Of a DNA stretch of 64,000 nucleotides, positions 18,662-26,353 are shown piece by piece. The stretch comes from Paenibacillus_AR mesotrionivorans (GTDB lineage Bacteria > Bacillota > Bacilli > Paenibacillales > NBRC-103111): the NCBI RefSeq assembly GCF_046098205.1, contig NZ_JBJURJ010000011.1, positions 186,001 through 250,000 on the forward strand. Direction: 5' to 3'. The notes under the pieces were generated by a model. The model did no database searches, had not been told where the DNA came from, and saw nothing but the letters and a program-made list of their open reading frames with translations. Numbering within the stretch: position 1 is the first letter of the stretch; the number at the start of each line of letters is the position of its first letter. The translations under genes and the position numbers were made by a program.

Positions 18662-20014
18662 CTACCCGTCCTCCGCCTCTCCGCTGCGGCTGTCCCGGTA
18701 CTCCGTGGGGGTAAGGCCGGTTACTTTCTTGAATACGCGGCTGAAATAATTGGGGTCATTGTAGCCCGCCAGATAGCAGATTTCCTTCTGGCTGTAGCCG
18801 CCCTGGGCCATCAGCTCCTTGGCCCTGCCGATCCGCAGGGAGGTCAGGTAGTCGATGAAGGTTTCGCCGGTCTGCTGCTTGAAGATTTTGCTGAAATAAT
18901 ACGCGTTGAGATGGACGTGATCCGCCGCCTTCTCCAAAGACAGCTCCTCGGTGTAATGAGCCCGGATGAAGGCCTTGGCCTTGTCCATCAGGGTGGCGGT
19001 CTCCTCCTCCCGCTCCTGGCGGATGCGGGCCATCGCAGCCAGCACATAGCTGCGGTCCTCTCTGCGGGAGGCCTCCCCCTGCGGCTCCTCCTCATACAGC
19101 AGGCGCTCCTCCGACTTGAGATCGGCGAAGAAAACCGCCGGCCCTCCCGGTTGGGCCGCGCCGGAGGCAAATACCGCCTCGTAGTAGGAGCGGTGCCACC
19201 CGGCAGCACCCTCCTGCAGCGTACCGATGCCAAGCGAAACAGACAGCTCCAGCCGGGTCAGGGCATATTCCCTCAGCTGCTCCCCGAAGCGGCGGACGCC
19301 GATCATCCAGTCCGCCTCTTGCCCCTCCGGAGGCATCCGCAGGAACATGGCCAAATGGTGGTCCACCGGGGAGCTGGTGATGCCCTGCCCGAAGCCTGCC
19401 GCCATCCGCCGGAAGGCGTCGTAGAGCCGCCGCTCCGCAGCCTCCGGCACAGCGGGCATAGCGGCCACCACGGCCAGCCCCCGGTCCAGAGGGAAATCCA
19501 GCCAGTCCGGCGACGGGCTGCCCGGTCCTTCCGGACGGGAGCGCAGCATCAAGGACATGGCCAGCTCGCTCTCAGCCAGGGGCAGGAGCTGGGATACCCG
19601 GTCCTGCAGCAAAAGCTCCGCCGCCCGCTTCTGCTTCTCCCGGTCCAGCTCCTCCGTGAGCCGCTGGAGCAGCAGCACAATTTCCTCCTGGGAGGCGGGT
19701 TTGACGATGTACTCCTTCACTCCCAGGGACAACGCTTCTTTGGCATAGGAAAAATAATCGTAGGCGGTCACCATCACCAGCTTGGCCTCCGGCAGGAAGG
19801 AGCGGATTTCCCGAAGTGCCTCCAGTCCCTGAATTCCCGGCATGTTCACGTCCATAAAGATGATATGCGGACGCTCCTCCGCCGCCAGCTCAATGGCCCC
19901 CCGGCCGTTCTCCGCATGGGTGACAGTGAATCTGCCCGGCATCGATTTCCCGATGATCCACTCCAGTCCTTCCCGCTCCAAAGGCTCGTCATCCGCGATG
20001 AGAAGACGGTACAT
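18662..20014 (-). CDS. AraC-type response regulator (YesN-like)
   Basis: The 450-residue protein has an N-terminal receiver (acidic pocket DDE at 8-10, phospho-acceptor D55 in FMDVNMPG, KP at about 104). A middle linker domain follows, and a C-terminal AraC-type DNA-binding domain (about 350-440: LNAYYFSKIFKQQTGETFID and DPNYFSRVFKKVTGLTPTEY). It should bind DNA when phosphorylated by the kinase encoded just upstream, whose gene overlaps its start by 26 bp. ATG at 20014 has GGAGG at 8 nt; an in-frame ATG at 20020 is too close. Confidence 0.93.
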   Translation of the reverse strand: MYRLLIADDEPLEREGLEWIIGKSMPGRFTVTHAENGRGAIELAAEERPHIIFMDVNMPGIQGLEALREIRSFLPEAKLVMVTAYDYFSYAKEALSLGVKEYIVKPASQEEIVLLLQRLTEELDREKQKRAAELLLQDRVSQLLPLAESELAMSLMLRSRPEGPGSPSPDWLDFPLDRGLAVVAAMPAVPEAAERRLYDAFRRMAAGFGQGITSSPVDHHLAMFLRMPPEGQEADWMIGVRRFGEQLREYALTRLELSVSLGIGTLQEGAAGWHRSYYEAVFASGAAQPGGPAVFFADLKSEERLLYEEEPQGEASRREDRSYVLAAMARIRQEREEETATLMDKAKAFIRAHYTEELSLEKAADHVHLNAYYFSKIFKQQTGETFIDYLTSLRIGRAKELMAQGGYSQKEICYLAGYNDPNYFSRVFKKVTGLTPTEYRDSRSGEAEDG

Positions 20015-21464
20015 GGGCATCCCCTCCTTCCATGATGCGCAGGTTCTCCACGGGGTCAGGCACCCGCATTCGGATCCGTGTGCCCTGTCCCGGCGCGCTG
20101 TCGATCTCCACCAGATCCTCCCGACCGCAGGCCAGCTCCAGCCGGCGGAACACATTGCGGACTCCCATCCCCGTGGAGCCGCTGCCGGACGCAACAGGTC
20201 CGCCTCCCGGCTCCAGCAGCGCCGCCCGCCGTTCCGTGTCCATGCCTTGTCCGTTATCAGCGATTTCAATGACGGTATCGTTGCCGTCCCGCCGCAGCAC
20301 AATTCTGATCTGTCCGCCGCTCTCCAGTCTTTCCACCCCATGGACAAAAGCATTCTCCACCAAGGGCTGCAGCAAAAGCGGCGGAACCGGGGTGCTTAGC
20401 GCCTCCTCCTCCACCTGAAATTCCACCTGCACCCGGCCCCGGAAGCGGGCCTCTTGAATGCCCAGATAGGTGCGGACATGGGCCAGCTCCTCCCGCAGGG
20501 TAGTGGCCGCATCCAGACTGCGCAGATTGTAGCGCAGAAGCTGTGAAAGCTGGACGGTGAAGCCGCTGGTTTTATCCGCACCCTCCAGCAGGGCCATTTT
20601 GGACAGGGAATTTAAGGTGTTGAACAAAAAGTGGGGATTAATCTGGCTCTGCAGCGCCTGCAGCTCCAAGGTCTTCACCAGCCGCTCCTGCTCGGAGAGC
20701 CGCCGGTCCTTGGCAATGGACGCCCGCAGACCCTCCAGCATCTGACGGAAGGAGGCGGTCAGGGTGTCCAGCTCGCTGCCGGAACGGGCTTCTGGAAGCC
20801 GCGGCTCCAGATTGCCCGAGGACACCGCCTCCGCCGCCCGGACCAGCTGGTTCACCGGCTCCGTCACACTCCGGGACACCCAAATGGCCATGGCTACACT
20901 CAGCAGGGTGCCGATGGCAAACACCGCAATCCCCAGGCGGTTCAGCCGCTCATTCTCCGCCTGGATGCCGGCGTACAAGGGACGGTATGCCGCCAGCTCC
21001 TGGCCGGCCAAACGCTGGCCGCCTTCCCGGATATAGCCGAGGGTGGTTTCCGCCTCCCGGTACCGATCCAAGGCGGCGGAGACCTGCCCCGACTGTGCAG
21101 CCCTCAAGCTTCCGCCGGCCTGCTCGCCCAGGGTAGCCAGCATACCGGCGTGGCCCTTCAGGGAGGCGGCGTATTCATGCCCGCCCGCCTGGCCCTCCAG
21201 GGAGTCGCGCAGCCGCTCCAGCTCCGCAAGGGCTATGCCCGCACGGGTTTCTTCTTCGGGTGCGGGGTGAATTAAATATTCGTTCAATGCAGTAATGCCG
21301 GCCTCTGCCGCCTGCACCGTCTCCTGATACAGCAGGAGCCGGTTCATCATCAGTCCGTACCCGTCCTGCACCAGCCGGCCGCTCTGAAACACCAGGAACA
21401 GCACCGCACTCATCATCGCGACCAATAGGGGAACCAGCACCAGAAGGCGCCGCCGGACCGTCAT
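19989..21464 (-). CDS. Sensor histidine kinase of the LytS/YesM type
   Basis: The 491-residue membrane kinase has a first helix at about 9-29, an outer sensing loop (about 30-180), and a second helix at about 182-200. A HAMP linker, then the His_kinase domain with QINPHFLFNTLNSLSKM (His about 278), and a HATPase domain ending in VRNVFRRL and GQGTRIRM follow. It would phosphorylate the adjacent AraC-type regulator. Its ATG overlaps the stop of the sugar-binding protein gene (ATGA), and its 3' end overlaps the regulator gene. This tight order suggests a ligand-bound binding protein that signals through this kinase. Confidence 0.93.
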   Translation of the reverse strand: MTVRRRLLVLVPLLVAMMSAVLFLVFQSGRLVQDGYGLMMNRLLLYQETVQAAEAGITALNEYLIHPAPEEETRAGIALAELERLRDSLEGQAGGHEYAASLKGHAGMLATLGEQAGGSLRAAQSGQVSAALDRYREAETTLGYIREGGQRLAGQELAAYRPLYAGIQAENERLNRLGIAVFAIGTLLSVAMAIWVSRSVTEPVNQLVRAAEAVSSGNLEPRLPEARSGSELDTLTASFRQMLEGLRASIAKDRRLSEQERLVKTLELQALQSQINPHFLFNTLNSLSKMALLEGADKTSGFTVQLSQLLRYNLRSLDAATTLREELAHVRTYLGIQEARFRGRVQVEFQVEEEALSTPVPPLLLQPLVENAFVHGVERLESGGQIRIVLRRDGNDTVIEIADNGQGMDTERRAALLEPGGGPVASGSGSTGMGVRNVFRRLELACGREDLVEIDSAPGQGTRIRMRVPDPVENLRIMEGGDAHVPSSHRG

Positions 21465-22459
21465 GAGCGGCCACCGCCCTTCGTCACAGCAGTCGGCGGC
21501 TCCTGAAGAATGCGGATCGGCGTATAGCGTTTCTCCGGCACCGGTTGGCCATTCAGCCTGGCCTGGAGCAAAACCACCGCCTCCCGTCCCATCTGCCGCG
21601 GCTCCTGGACCACGGAGGCGCGGATCAGGCCCTGACTGATGGCTGCCACCGTGTCCGGCAGATCATCAAAGGCGAAGATCTCCGGCAGCTCCGATGGCTG
21701 CCGCAGCCGCTCTGCAGCATCCAGGGCGCCCAGACCGTCCAGAGAGCTGAAGCTCACGATAAAGCGGACTGGCGGCTCCATGGACAGGAAAACCTCCGCC
21801 TCATTGGCAGCCTGGAGCCGGGAAATGTCCGTCGTCCGGACTCCGGCTACGGTCAGCTCCGGATAACGGGCCAAGGCCCGACGGAAACCCTCCACCCGCA
21901 GACGCTGGCTGTCGGCGCGGAGGGTACCCGCCAGGATGCCTACACGGCCCGCTCCCCCGGAGGCCTCCGCGACCAGCTCCGCCATGGCCGCTCCCGCCGC
22001 TTCATTGTCCGTTCCGGTGTAAGCAACCCGCCCGCTGTCCGGCTCATCCGCATCCACCGCCACCACCGGAATGCCCTTCTCCGCCGCCTTGGAAACCAAA
22101 GCGCGGCTTCCGGGGTCCCCCGTCCCTTGAATCAGAATGCCGTCCGCTCTGGAAGCGATAGCCTGATCCAGAAGACGGAGCTGCTCCTCCGGATTGATCC
22201 GGTAAGGGCCGGTATATTCGATATCCATGCCGTATTCCTCCCCGGCGGCCCGCGCCCCCTCCTCTACCGCCCGCCAATACGGGTTGTCCAGCTCCTGGGA
22301 CACCAGCACAATACGCTTGCGGGGGGCTTCACCGCCATGCGGAGCCAGCGGCTCCACCATATCCCGGATCCGGGCGGTGGACCGGAAGAAGAGACCCAGC
22401 GCCAGCGCAAAGCAAATAAACAGCACCAGCACGCCGATGCCCCATTTCCGCCCGTACAT
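21461..22459 (-). CDS. Membrane-anchored sugar-binding protein (ribose-binding/LacI fold), sensory partner
   Basis: The 332-residue protein has an N-terminal membrane anchor (about 6-25) and a PBP1-type fold: RIVLVSQELDNPYWRAVEEG, DGILIQGTGDP, IPVVAVDADEPDSGRVAYTG, and AFDDLPDTVAAISQGLIRAS near the end. Such proteins bind monosaccharides. No transporter gene adjoins it. Instead it leads an operon with a histidine kinase and response regulator, like XylFII of the XylFII-LytS-YesN systems, so it is more likely a sensor than a transport protein. ATG at 22459 has GGAGGTG at 7 nt. Confidence 0.88.
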   Translation of the reverse strand: MYGRKWGIGVLVLFICFALALGLFFRSTARIRDMVEPLAPHGGEAPRKRIVLVSQELDNPYWRAVEEGARAAGEEYGMDIEYTGPYRINPEEQLRLLDQAIASRADGILIQGTGDPGSRALVSKAAEKGIPVVAVDADEPDSGRVAYTGTDNEAAGAAMAELVAEASGGAGRVGILAGTLRADSQRLRVEGFRRALARYPELTVAGVRTTDISRLQAANEAEVFLSMEPPVRFIVSFSSLDGLGALDAAERLRQPSELPEIFAFDDLPDTVAAISQGLIRASVVQEPRQMGREAVVLLQARLNGQPVPEKRYTPIRILQEPPTAVTKGGGRS

Positions 22460-22493
22460 GGCCCCCACCTCCGCTTCAATTTGGTTATTGCTT

Positions 22494-22521
22494 ACTATAC
22501 CATAGAGGGGTGTCCGGTAAA
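22494..22521 (-). promoter_or_regulatory. Promoter of the sugar-sensing operon
   Basis: On the minus strand TTTACC and TATAGT are separated by 16 nt, with the predicted RNA start about 28 nt before the start codon of the binding-protein gene. Confidence 0.6.
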
Positions 22522-22544
22522 CGCACTTCGGATGGACAACGGTT

Positions 22545-22558
22545 TGTAAGCGTTTTAT
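22545..22558 (-). promoter_or_regulatory. Possible catabolite-response element
   Basis: ATAAAACGCTTACA (minus strand) fits the CcpA box TGWNANCGNTNWCA at all fixed positions except the first two. It lies about 60 bp upstream of the predicted RNA start of the sugar-sensing operon. The upstream position would suit activation or an imperfect site. Confidence 0.35.
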
Positions 22559-22659
22559 TAAGAAATTGTAAGGATACGCGAATATACGCGAGAAATAGAC
22601 TGAAAATTCAAAACTATCGCCGGAAATGGCGGATTTCCGAGGTTTTCAATTCCGCCGGG

Positions 22660-23137
22660 ATGGCTTATGATATAGACATCACCACAAAGGAAGCGAAAGT
22701 AATGAAAGCCAACCCGGCAAACGGCGAAACGGGTAAGGGACGTATCCCTAACAGGAAAAGAGTGCGGCAGGGCTGGCAGCGGATGTAAAGCTGCATCTAT
22801 CTCCCCTGAGAGGCTGTTTCCACAAACAGTAAAGCCTAAGGTTGGGAGCCGCCGACATTTTTTCGTAAACCTTCCGGAAGGGTGATGCAAGCACCGAGGG
22901 TTAAGCAAGCAAGTGCAATGCCTACGCAGGCCATCTGCGCAAGACATGGAGTTTTCGGTGGGCGAATCCGAATCCGTCAGAAACGGAGGAGCAAACAAGC
23001 ACGTTGTATTTGAGTAAACAATCCTTATCCGGTTCAGGCAGTCAAGTTGCCGCCGGCAGCAAGTGACCATCGAATTGACAGGCCATGTCAGTGGTATGGA
23101 TTGTGAGGAGGAACGAATTCATTGCTTAGCCACAAGG
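22660..23137 (+). ncRNA. Candidate structured non-coding RNA, unassigned
   Basis: No protein-coding gene is seen in the 760 bp between the binding protein and the LLM oxidoreductase. The stretch contains stacked inverted repeats: CTCCC/GGGAG (22801-22848) enclosing AGGC-TGTTT/AAACA-GCCT, the palindrome CCTTCCGGAAGG (about 22869), CACCGA paired with TCGGTG around a CGCAG/CTGCG hairpin, and CCGT/ACGG near 22975. A perfect 14-bp terminator follows at 23138. A strong GAGGAGGAAC site at about 23106 precedes TTG CTT AGC..., giving only a 7-codon frame that stops in the terminator. It could be a riboswitch whose gene was lost, or a small RNA. No known riboswitch class could be fitted over its full length. 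Confidence 0.4.
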
Positions 23138-23184
23138 ACAAATAACCCCCTGCAGCATGGAGCTGAGGGGGTTATTTGTGTTTT
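23138..23184. terminator. Strong intrinsic terminator
   Basis: The perfect stem ACAAATAACCCCCT / AGGGGGTTATTTGT has a 14-nt loop. TTTT follows on the plus strand; on the minus strand the stem itself ends in TTATTTGT. It lies 36 bp beyond the LLM gene stop. Confidence 0.85.
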
Positions 23185-23219
23185 CCGGAGGGAAACGCCG
23201 CCGCTTCCCCTCGTCTGCT

Positions 23220-24278
23220 TCAGTCCGCCTTCCCTTCCGCTTCCCAGCGGGTGATCTCCTCCCGGACAATAGGCGCCACCTTGGTGCCCAAGAGCTCAAT
23301 GGCGGTCATCACCTCATCATGGGGCATGGTGCCTAAGGGCAGATGCAGGAAGAAACGGGTGATGCCCACTTCCTTGCGCAGGGCGATGATCTTCCGGGCT
23401 ACCGTCTCCGGGTCCCCCACATACAGCGCTCCCTCCGGACTGCGGGCATAATCATACGCCGCCCGGTCATAATGGGGCCAGCCCCGCTCCCGGCCGATCA
23501 CATTCATCGCCGCCTGGGTGGAGGGGAAGAAGGAATCGGCTGCCGCCTTATCCTCTGGGCCAACGAAGCCGTGGGAATGGGAGGCAATAGGCAGCTTGGC
23601 GGGATCGAAGCCCGCTTGGGCCGCCGCCTGCTTATACAGCTTCACCAGCGGGGCAAAACGGAAGGGGCTGCCTCCGATAATGGCCAGCACCAAGGGCAAT
23701 CCCTGCATGCCTGCGCGGATGACCGACTCCGGATTGCCGCCGCTTCCGATCCAGACAGGAAGCGGATTCTGCACCGCCCGCGGGAAAATCTCCAACCCGG
23801 AAATGGCGGGGCGGTGTTTGCCGCTCCAATTGATTTTGCCGCCCCGGCAGATCTGCAGCAGCAGCTCCAGCTTCTCCTCGAACAGCTCGTCGTAATCCGC
23901 CAGGTTATAGCCGAACAGAGGGAAGGACTCAATAAAGGACCCCCGGCCAGCCATAATCTCCGCTCTTCCTCCGGAGATGCCGTCCAGGGTGGCAAAATCC
24001 TGATACACCCGCACCGGATCATCGGAGGACAGCACCGTAACCGCACTGGTCAGCCGGATACGCTTGGTCCTCGCCGCTCCGGCAGCCAGCAGCACAGCCG
24101 GCGATGATGCGGCATAATCCTGGCGGTGATGCTCCCCGATGCCATACACATCCAGTCCCACTTGGTCCGCCAGCTCCATCTCCTCGACAACCTCCGCCAG
24201 CCGCTCCGCATGACTTTTTAATACCCCTGTTTTCACATCCGGGGTAGTTTCTACGAATGTGCTGATCCCAATCTCCAC
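23220..24278 (-). CDS. LLM-class flavin-dependent oxidoreductase
   Basis: The 352-residue protein has the bacterial luciferase-like pattern: EIGISTFVETTPD, then DVYGIGEHHRQDYAASSPAV, TKRIRLTSAVTVLSSDDPVR, LDGISGGRAEIMAGRGSFIE and GGSPFRFAPLVKLY. These are FMN/F420-type alpha/beta barrel monooxygenases; the substrate is unknown. The GTG at 24278 is preferred because GGGAGGA precedes it by 7 nt and the protein then begins as family members do. It appears to be a single-gene unit. Confidence 0.9.
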   Translation of the reverse strand: MEIGISTFVETTPDVKTGVLKSHAERLAEVVEEMELADQVGLDVYGIGEHHRQDYAASSPAVLLAAGAARTKRIRLTSAVTVLSSDDPVRVYQDFATLDGISGGRAEIMAGRGSFIESFPLFGYNLADYDELFEEKLELLLQICRGGKINWSGKHRPAISGLEIFPRAVQNPLPVWIGSGGNPESVIRAGMQGLPLVLAIIGGSPFRFAPLVKLYKQAAAQAGFDPAKLPIASHSHGFVGPEDKAAADSFFPSTQAAMNVIGRERGWPHYDRAAYDYARSPEGALYVGDPETVARKIIALRKEVGITRFFLHLPLGTMPHDEVMTAIELLGTKVAPIVREEITRWEAEGKAD

Positions 24279-24397
24279 ACCTATTCCTCCCAAACGGCAT
24301 AGAAGCCGAAATATTGTAAGTACCTTATTTTTAGTATGCACTATTTCTTCTGATTTGGATAGCCGAAGTGATGCCTTCTCCTATAATTTATCCCAGC

Positions 24398-24465
24398 TTA
24401 TAACGAATCTAACGGTATAACTGTCTAATTTGGCCAAAAAACGCCAAATTACTCTGATATCCTCC
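24398..24465. repeat. Intergenic repeat copy with hairpin
   Basis: TAACGAATCTAACGG is followed by AATTTGGC / GCCAAATT with an A-rich loop. It resembles the unit at 13.7-13.9 kb. It lies in the 383-bp gap before the KAS III-like gene; the rest of the gap is AT-rich with the promoter at 24550. Confidence 0.5.
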
Positions 24466-24549
24466 TAATAATCCATTAATTAGACGAATAATCTGCGATT
24501 TTATTACTAAATCGCCGACTATTATCGGTTTTATTTTCCAAGATGTGCC

Positions 24550-24558
24550 TGTTATACT
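24550..24558 (+). promoter_or_regulatory. Extended -10 promoter for the KAS III-like gene
   Basis: TGTTATACT (extended -10, TGnTATAnT) lies about 104 nt before the start codon. No good -35 element is seen. Confidence 0.5.
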
Positions 24559-24661
24559 AAGTTATAACCATAAGAAGCATAATGCACCAAGCTTCCTTAT
24601 AGCTGGTTATGGGAGTACATAAAGAGCAGGTAGAAACCATTTCGTGGAGGGAGATATTCTG

Positions 24662-25684
24662 ATGCAGCATTCTAATGTTAGAATTTCCGGAGTCGGCACG
24701 TACCATCCCCAGAACAAACTGACCAACGAAGTGATTTTTGAGCATTTCCGCAAGGTGGGCAAGGATGTGGAAAGCCTGTACAAGCATCTGGGCCGTGAGG
24801 AGCGTTATTACGCCGATCCGGGTGAAACCGCCATTACCATGGGCGTCATCGCTGCCAAACGGGCTCTGGAAGATGCCAACCTCTCTCCTGACCAGATTCA
24901 AATGATTGTGTTTGCCTCCGATACCCCGGAGTACCTGATTCCTACCAACGCCCTTCTGATCAGCAGGGAACTGGAAACCAAAAACGCTCATATTGTGTAC
25001 GACCTCAATGCCAACTGCACCGGTATGATTACCGCTATCGACCAGGTTTACCGCTACATGGACCATAAGAAGCTCCGTTATGCTCTTCTGGTGAGCAGTG
25101 TACATATTTCTCCCTGGTGCAATGAGGATGATGAGTTGTATTACGGGGCGTGGGGGGATTCCGGCGCAGCAGTAGTTCTGGAGCGTGTGGAAAGCGACGA
25201 ACGCTTCGGTGTGATCGATTCCGAATTCTTCTCCGACAGCAGCTATTACCGCATGACCACAATGCCGGACAGCGGCATGGCCCGCATCCATGACGAGTCC
25301 CTTCCCCTGGCTAAGCGCAAGGGCGGCTGGGAGCCGGTGGATTTCGACTTCCTGCCGGAAAAGTGGAACATCCTGATCCGTGAGCTGGCCCAGCGCAACG
25401 GCCTGGAGCTGAAGCAAATCGACCACATCATTTTCTCGCAATTCTCCATTTATGCCATTAAGGAAGCCTTGAAAAACCTGGGTCTGGAGGATGATCCCCG
25501 GCTGTATACCTTTGTGGGGAACAAGTACGGCTATACCGGCCATACCAGCCCCATCTTCGGACTGAGCCACGCCCTGCAAGACGGGAAAATCAAGGACGGG
25601 GACAATGTGGTTTTCATCTCCGCCGGAGCCGGATACATCATTTCCTCATTCCTGTACAAGTTTGACGGTGCGCTTCTGAAATAG
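24662..25684 (+). CDS. Ketoacyl-ACP synthase III-like protein with altered active site
   Basis: The 340-residue protein has the thiolase fold of FabH-type enzymes: VRISGVGTYHPQNKLTNE, FASDTPEYLIPTNA, the nucleophile in DLNANCTGM (C119) and GAWGDSGAAVVLERV. The other two catalytic positions are not canonical. The FabH HQAN motif reads FSQFS here (about 258-262), and the Asn of GNTSAAS is replaced in YGYTGHTSP (about 289-296), which offers His294. It may still condense or acyl-transfer, but normal FabH decarboxylation is doubtful. GGAGGGAG precedes the ATG. It is a single gene, not in a fatty-acid cluster. Confidence 0.85.
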   Translation: MQHSNVRISGVGTYHPQNKLTNEVIFEHFRKVGKDVESLYKHLGREERYYADPGETAITMGVIAAKRALEDANLSPDQIQMIVFASDTPEYLIPTNALLISRELETKNAHIVYDLNANCTGMITAIDQVYRYMDHKKLRYALLVSSVHISPWCNEDDELYYGAWGDSGAAVVLERVESDERFGVIDSEFFSDSSYYRMTTMPDSGMARIHDESLPLAKRKGGWEPVDFDFLPEKWNILIRELAQRNGLELKQIDHIIFSQFSIYAIKEALKNLGLEDDPRLYTFVGNKYGYTGHTSPIFGLSHALQDGKIKDGDNVVFISAGAGYIISSFLYKFDGALLK

Positions 25685-25709
25685 GCCCTATTTCCTTCAT
25701 ACGATGCAT

Positions 25710-25752
25710 AAAAAAGCCCCGGCACGCATCACTGCGCCCACGGGGCTTGTTA
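25710..25752. terminator. Intrinsic terminator between convergent genes
   Basis: AAGCCCCG / CGGGGCTT has a 19-nt loop. On the minus strand it is followed by a T-run, ending the small STAS-like gene; on the plus strand GTTATTTC follows. Confidence 0.8.
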
Positions 25753-25771
25753 TTTCTGCTCGACTATTCTC

Positions 25772-26146
25772 TTACAGCTGCTTGAAGTCTGCGATTGCGG
25801 CTTCCACGGAACCGATCTTCACCAGCTCATTGTGATCGCCGGCTACCCGCTTGATTTGGTTAGCCTGGATGCCCGAGCTCAGCTCAATCATGTATTTGGC
25901 CTTGAAGGGAGTGTTAGTGTACAAGGTCATAACCTCCTGAAGCAGCGGAACCACATCGGCGGAAACAGTCTTAGCATCCTTACCGTCGATAATCAGCGCA
26001 TATTCCTTGGTGTTCACCTTCTGGATAGCTTCCTTAAACTGACGGATAATTTCGGCAGCGTCCTCTACCTTAATAAAGCCGGAAGCCCGAGAAATAATGG
26101 TTTTTTCGGAAGTATTCAGCGCAACTCCGTAATTCTGGTTAGACAT
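25772..26146 (-). CDS. Small conserved-looking protein, possible STAS/SpoIIAA-like fold
   Basis: The 124-residue soluble protein is not firmly recognised. Its pattern, a beta-strand start (YGVALNTSEKTIISRASGFI), helix (VEDAAEIIRQFKEAIQKV), strand (EYALIIDGKDAKTVSADVVP), helix and strand (FKAKYMIELSS), is compatible with a STAS-like regulator, but no phosphorylatable Ser motif is clear. ATG at 26146 has GGAGAG at 8 nt. It has a strong AT-rich promoter of its own and a terminator, so it may be well expressed. Confidence 0.7.
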   Translation of the reverse strand: MSNQNYGVALNTSEKTIISRASGFIKVEDAAEIIRQFKEAIQKVNTKEYALIIDGKDAKTVSADVVPLLQEVMTLYTNTPFKAKYMIELSSGIQANQIKRVAGDHNELVKIGSVEAAIADFKQL

Positions 26147-26199
26147 TAATGATCTCTCCATTCTGGATTATTATGGTGTGTATTAGGGCAATTTTCTAC

Positions 26200-26228
26200 A
26201 ATATATACCAAATAATTTGAAAAATCAA
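26200..26228 (-). promoter_or_regulatory. Promoter of the small STAS-like gene
   Basis: On the minus strand TTGATT and TATATT are separated by 17 nt in a very AT-rich stretch, about 54 nt before the start codon. Confidence 0.65.
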
Positions 26229-26274
26229 GCAGTATATTATCGAATTATGTAAGTATTTGAATATATATCAATGG

Positions 26275-26308
26275 AAAAAAGCCCCGAAGCCGTCAAGTTT
26301 CGGGACTT
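26275..26308 (-). terminator. Terminator of the zinc-metallopeptidase gene
   Basis: Minus strand: AAGTCCCGAAA / TTCGGGGCTT hairpin followed by TTTTTCC, 46 bp beyond the stop of the metallopeptidase gene. Confidence 0.82.
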
Positions 26309-26353
26309 GTGAAGTTTGTCATACCTAAAACAAGTCTTCCAGGACCTTACTGC

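Noticed and set aside
22960..23000. c-di-AMP (ydaO-type) riboswitch
   Set aside because: Short segments resemble the conserved core, but the remaining conserved blocks (GGGGTnAATC and the second core) could not be placed in order in either orientation, so only an unassigned structured RNA is claimed.
22750..23100. Cobalamin, SAM, T-box, TPP, c-di-GMP riboswitch, tmRNA, RNase P or group II intron
   Set aside because: Each was compared by its best-known conserved blocks and none fitted.
24557..25579. Minus-strand open frame of about 340 codons opposite the KAS III-like gene
   Set aside because: It has no family resemblance and no ribosome binding site, and the plus strand is clearly coding.
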